A stretch of 7,213 nucleotides of DNA from Phycisphaerales bacterium (lineage in GTDB: Bacteria > Planctomycetota > Phycisphaerae > Phycisphaerales > UBA1924). The stretch spans positions 1-7,213 of the forward strand of contig JAUXUZ010000505.1 of assembly GCA_030680655.1 (NCBI GenBank), read 5' to 3'. The position numbers and the translations under genes are program-made. Under the pieces are notes generated by a model. It worked only from the letters and a program-made list of their open reading frames with translations, was not told where the DNA came from and ran no database searches. Shown piece by piece: positions 6,043-7,213 of this stretch. Numbering within the stretch: position 1 is the first letter of the stretch; each line of letters opens with the position of its first letter.

Positions 6043-6065
6043 AACCGGCCGTTCCGGGCGCAGGA
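6036..6065 (+). promoter_or_regulatory. Hairpin competing with the closing stem of the structured region
   Basis: TCCTGCG (6036-6042) pairs with CGCAGGA (6059-6065), and inside it CCGG (6045-6048) pairs with CCGG (6054-6057) around a CCGTT loop. Bases 6036-6042 are also the 3' strand of the closing stem at 5813-5825, so the two structures exclude each other. Confidence 0.4.
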
Positions 6066-6106
6066 GAATCTGGGGTGCTGCGGGCGGGGAAATAGAGAAG
6101 CTGCGC

Positions 6107-6120
6107 GGGGGGGGGGTTTT
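6107..6120 (+). repeat. Homopolymer tract G10T4
   Basis: Ten consecutive G then four T, 56 nt upstream of the FG-GAP start. Such tracts are slippage-prone. Here it is outside the gene, so a length change would alter promoter or leader spacing rather than the reading frame. It is also a place where an assembly may be wrong. Confidence 0.6.
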
Positions 6121-6121
6121 C

Positions 6122-6166
6122 ATGAAATGCCGGAGATTCCTCGCCCGGCGGCCCTGTGCGCGGTAG
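6122..6166 (+). CDS. Possible 14-residue Arg-rich leader peptide upstream of the FG-GAP gene
   Basis: ATG at 6122 opens MKCRRFLARRPCAR followed by TAG at 6164-6166, 9 nt before the FG-GAP ATG. The end of the G tract lies 5 nt before this ATG and could act as a crude ribosome binding site. Six of its residues are Arg or Lys besides two Cys. An ORF this short is easily accidental. Confidence 0.15.
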   Translation: MKCRRFLARRPCAR

Positions 6167-6175
6167 ATTCAATAC

Positions 6176-7213
6176 ATGGCCAAAGCTCATTCGTTGATGC
6201 CACTGCTCTGCGCAGCGCCGTTGGTTATCGCCCTCTCGGCCGGGCTGACCGGCCGGGCGCTTGCACAGTGCCCCCCCACGTTTGCGCCCGCGACGTACTG
6301 GTCTGTCGGCAGCCCTTACTCGGTCGGTGTGGGCGACTTTAACAACGACGGGCGGCCGGACATCGTCGGCGCGAACTTTTCGGGGTCCAACGCCACCGTC
6401 CGACTCGCGAGCGCGATCACCCCCGGTTCGTACGACGGGCCGATCAACATCGCTCTCGGGCTGAACCCGCGCGGCTGCGCCGTTGCCGACTTCAACCACG
6501 ACGGCATCGCCGACATCGCGGTTGTCTACAACGGCGGCGGGCCGGCGAACACCAAACTGGCGATCATCATCAGCAACGGCAACGGCTCGTTCCAGGCGCC
6601 GGTGCTCTACGCAACGGCGAGCCAGCCGTTCGACGTCAAGATTGCCGACTTCAACCACGACAACAACCCGGACATCGCCGTCGTCTGCGGGTGCGGCAGC
6701 ATCAGCGTTCACCTGGGCAACGCCAACGGCACCTTCCAGCCGTACACGAGCCACGCCGCCGGCTCGAACGCCAGCGGGCTGGCGATCGCTGACTTCAACG
6801 GCGACGGCGTGCTGGACATGTTCATTCCCAGCTACGGCAGCCTGAACATCCGCGGCGCGGTGGGGCTGACGGACGCACCAACATTTGGCCCGCTCCTCAC
6901 CCACGGGAACGCGGGTCTGTTCGGTCCGTGGCAAGCGGCCGCCGGTGACTTCAACGAAGATGGGCGTGCCGACGCTGTCGTGAGCTTCCGAGTCACCAGC
7001 CGCCTGGCCGTTCAGCTTGGCAATGCCGACGGCACGATGACGGCAATCGCCGGTCCCTACGCGGGCAACCAGCCGCAGGACGTGGTCGCGGCTGACTTCA
7101 ATGGCGACGGGCACCTGGATGTGGCGGTGGGCAACTGGACACAGTCGAACGTGACGGTTCATCTGGGAGACGGCACAGGGGCGCTCGGGAATACGGCGAA
7201 TTACTACGCCGTC
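6176..7213 (+). CDS. Secreted FG-GAP/VCBS repeat protein, N-terminal part (3' end outside window)
   Basis: The 346 visible residues begin with a Sec signal peptide: MAKAHS, a hydrophobic core to about residue 25 (LMPLLCAAPLVIALSAGL) and a likely cleavage after RALA (residue 30). Then come six FG-GAP/VCBS repeats spaced 48-53 residues, each with a calcium-loop motif of the D-F-N-x-D-G-x-x-D type: DFNNDGRPD (54), DFNHDGIAD (105), DFNHDNNPD (158, loop Gly replaced by Asn), DFNGDGVLD (206), DFNEDGRAD (258) and DFNGDGHLD (307). Such repeats form a calcium-stabilised seven-bladed beta-propeller used in secreted or surface proteins for adhesion or carbohydrate binding; the exact role here cannot be stated. 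A stop in frame (TAG, 6164-6166) fixes the ATG at 6176 as the furthest start, though no good SD precedes it. The open frame runs off the right edge, where a seventh repeat and any anchor or sorting domain would follow. Confidence 0.9.
   Translation, partial: MAKAHSLMPLLCAAPLVIALSAGLTGRALAQCPPTFAPATYWSVGSPYSVGVGDFNNDGRPDIVGANFSGSNATVRLASAITPGSYDGPINIALGLNPRGCAVADFNHDGIADIAVVYNGGGPANTKLAIIISNGNGSFQAPVLYATASQPFDVKIADFNHDNNPDIAVVCGCGSISVHLGNANGTFQPYTSHAAGSNASGLAIADFNGDGVLDMFIPSYGSLNIRGAVGLTDAPTFGPLLTHGNAGLFGPWQAAAGDFNEDGRADAVVSFRVTSRLAVQLGNADGTMTAIAGPYAGNQPQDVVAADFNGDGHLDVAVGNWTQSNVTVHLGDGTGALGNTANYYAV
6335..7120 (+). repeat. Six tandem FG-GAP/VCBS coding repeats
   Basis: The GAC-TTY-AAY codons that open each calcium loop recur at 6335, 6488, 6647, 6791, 6947 and 7094, a period of about 144-159 bp. 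Conservation is at protein level; the DNA copies are diverged, so this is an old domain repeat, not a recent tandem duplication. Confidence 0.85.

Larger units (their letters stand above)
5648..6175. other. Gene-free region of 528 bp between nrdJ and the FG-GAP gene
   Basis: No open frame here resembles a protein family; those present are Arg/Pro/Gly-rich and lack an SD. Instead the region holds, in order, a degenerate heptamer repeat, a GC-rich hairpin, an extensive nested stem set, a competing hairpin, a G10T4 tract and a 14-codon mini-ORF, all listed separately. Confidence 0.7.

Noticed and set aside
5774..6166. A 130-codon plus-strand frame in the nrdJ to FG-GAP gap
   Set aside because: The product is Arg/Gly-rich with no family resemblance, has no SD, and coincides with the palindromic stem set, which explains the odd composition better.
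5648..6175. RNase P RNA, tmRNA, SRP RNA or a cobalamin riboswitch in the gap
   Set aside because: I looked for the conserved cores (for example GAGGAAAGTCC, ACAGAAA, the tmRNA tRNA-like end, the SRP GGAAG/AGCAG loop, the B12 box) on both strands and did not find them.
2708..7162. A 1484-codon stop-free frame on the minus strand, opposite nrdJ, the intergenic region and the FG-GAP gene
   Set aside because: The frame is a by-product of strong GC bias at third codon positions on the plus strand. Its product is an H/R/V/D-rich string with no domain pattern, and the plus strand encodes a fully recognisable NrdJ and FG-GAP repeats.

Overview
The window is GC-rich (roughly two thirds G+C by eye) and reads as chromosomal DNA of a free-living Gram-negative bacterium, most likely a planctomycete of the Phycisphaerae type. 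That placement is an inference. It rests on the long class II ribonucleotide reductase, a stand-alone 23S-IVP-type four-helix-bundle gene flanked by heptanucleotide repeats, a secreted FG-GAP repeat protein and a FlgI-like lipoprotein. None of these alone is diagnostic, and no rRNA or tRNA is present to settle it.

Layout. (1) Positions 1-584, minus strand: the N-terminal part of a FlgI (flagellar P-ring)-like lipoprotein that runs off the left edge. (2) Positions 585-1076: a divergent intergenic region. Its right half is less GC-rich and carries two NrdR-like operator boxes 32 bp apart, overlapping a sigma70-like promoter, with a second promoter-like pair 61 bp downstream. (3) Positions 1077-1649: dcd, dCTP deaminase. 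(4) Positions 1650-2158: a 509-bp unit in which 45-bp inverted repeats, each built of CGGCAAW-type heptamers, enclose a four-helix-bundle (23S-IVP family) gene. (5) Positions 2183-5647: nrdJ, complete B12-dependent ribonucleotide reductase. (6) Positions 5648-6175: a 528-bp gene-free stretch with a degenerate heptamer repeat, a GC-rich hairpin, and a set of nested, mutually compatible stems that looks like a four-way-junction RNA. (7) Positions 6176-7213: the N-terminal part of a secreted FG-GAP/VCBS beta-propeller-type protein that runs off the right edge.

How the genes work together. dcd and nrdJ both supply deoxynucleotides: NrdJ makes deoxyribonucleotides, and Dcd converts dCTP to dUTP (or dUMP) on the route to dTTP. 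They lie in the same direction with only the four-helix-bundle unit between them. The NrdR-like boxes upstream of dcd suggest that the whole set is one NrdR-controlled transcription unit. The repeat-bounded unit begins at the first base after the dcd stop codon and ends 24 bp before the nrdJ start, so it looks like an insertion into a dcd-nrdJ operon. In the mRNA its arms could pair into a long stem, the same architecture as the 23S rRNA intervening sequences that carry this protein family.

The observations most worth a second look are the inverted-repeat-bounded four-helix-bundle unit, the unexplained structured region at 5813-6042 with a competing hairpin at 6036-6065, and the paired NrdR-like boxes. 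All stems and motif matches were found by reading the sequence by hand; no folding or database search was run.
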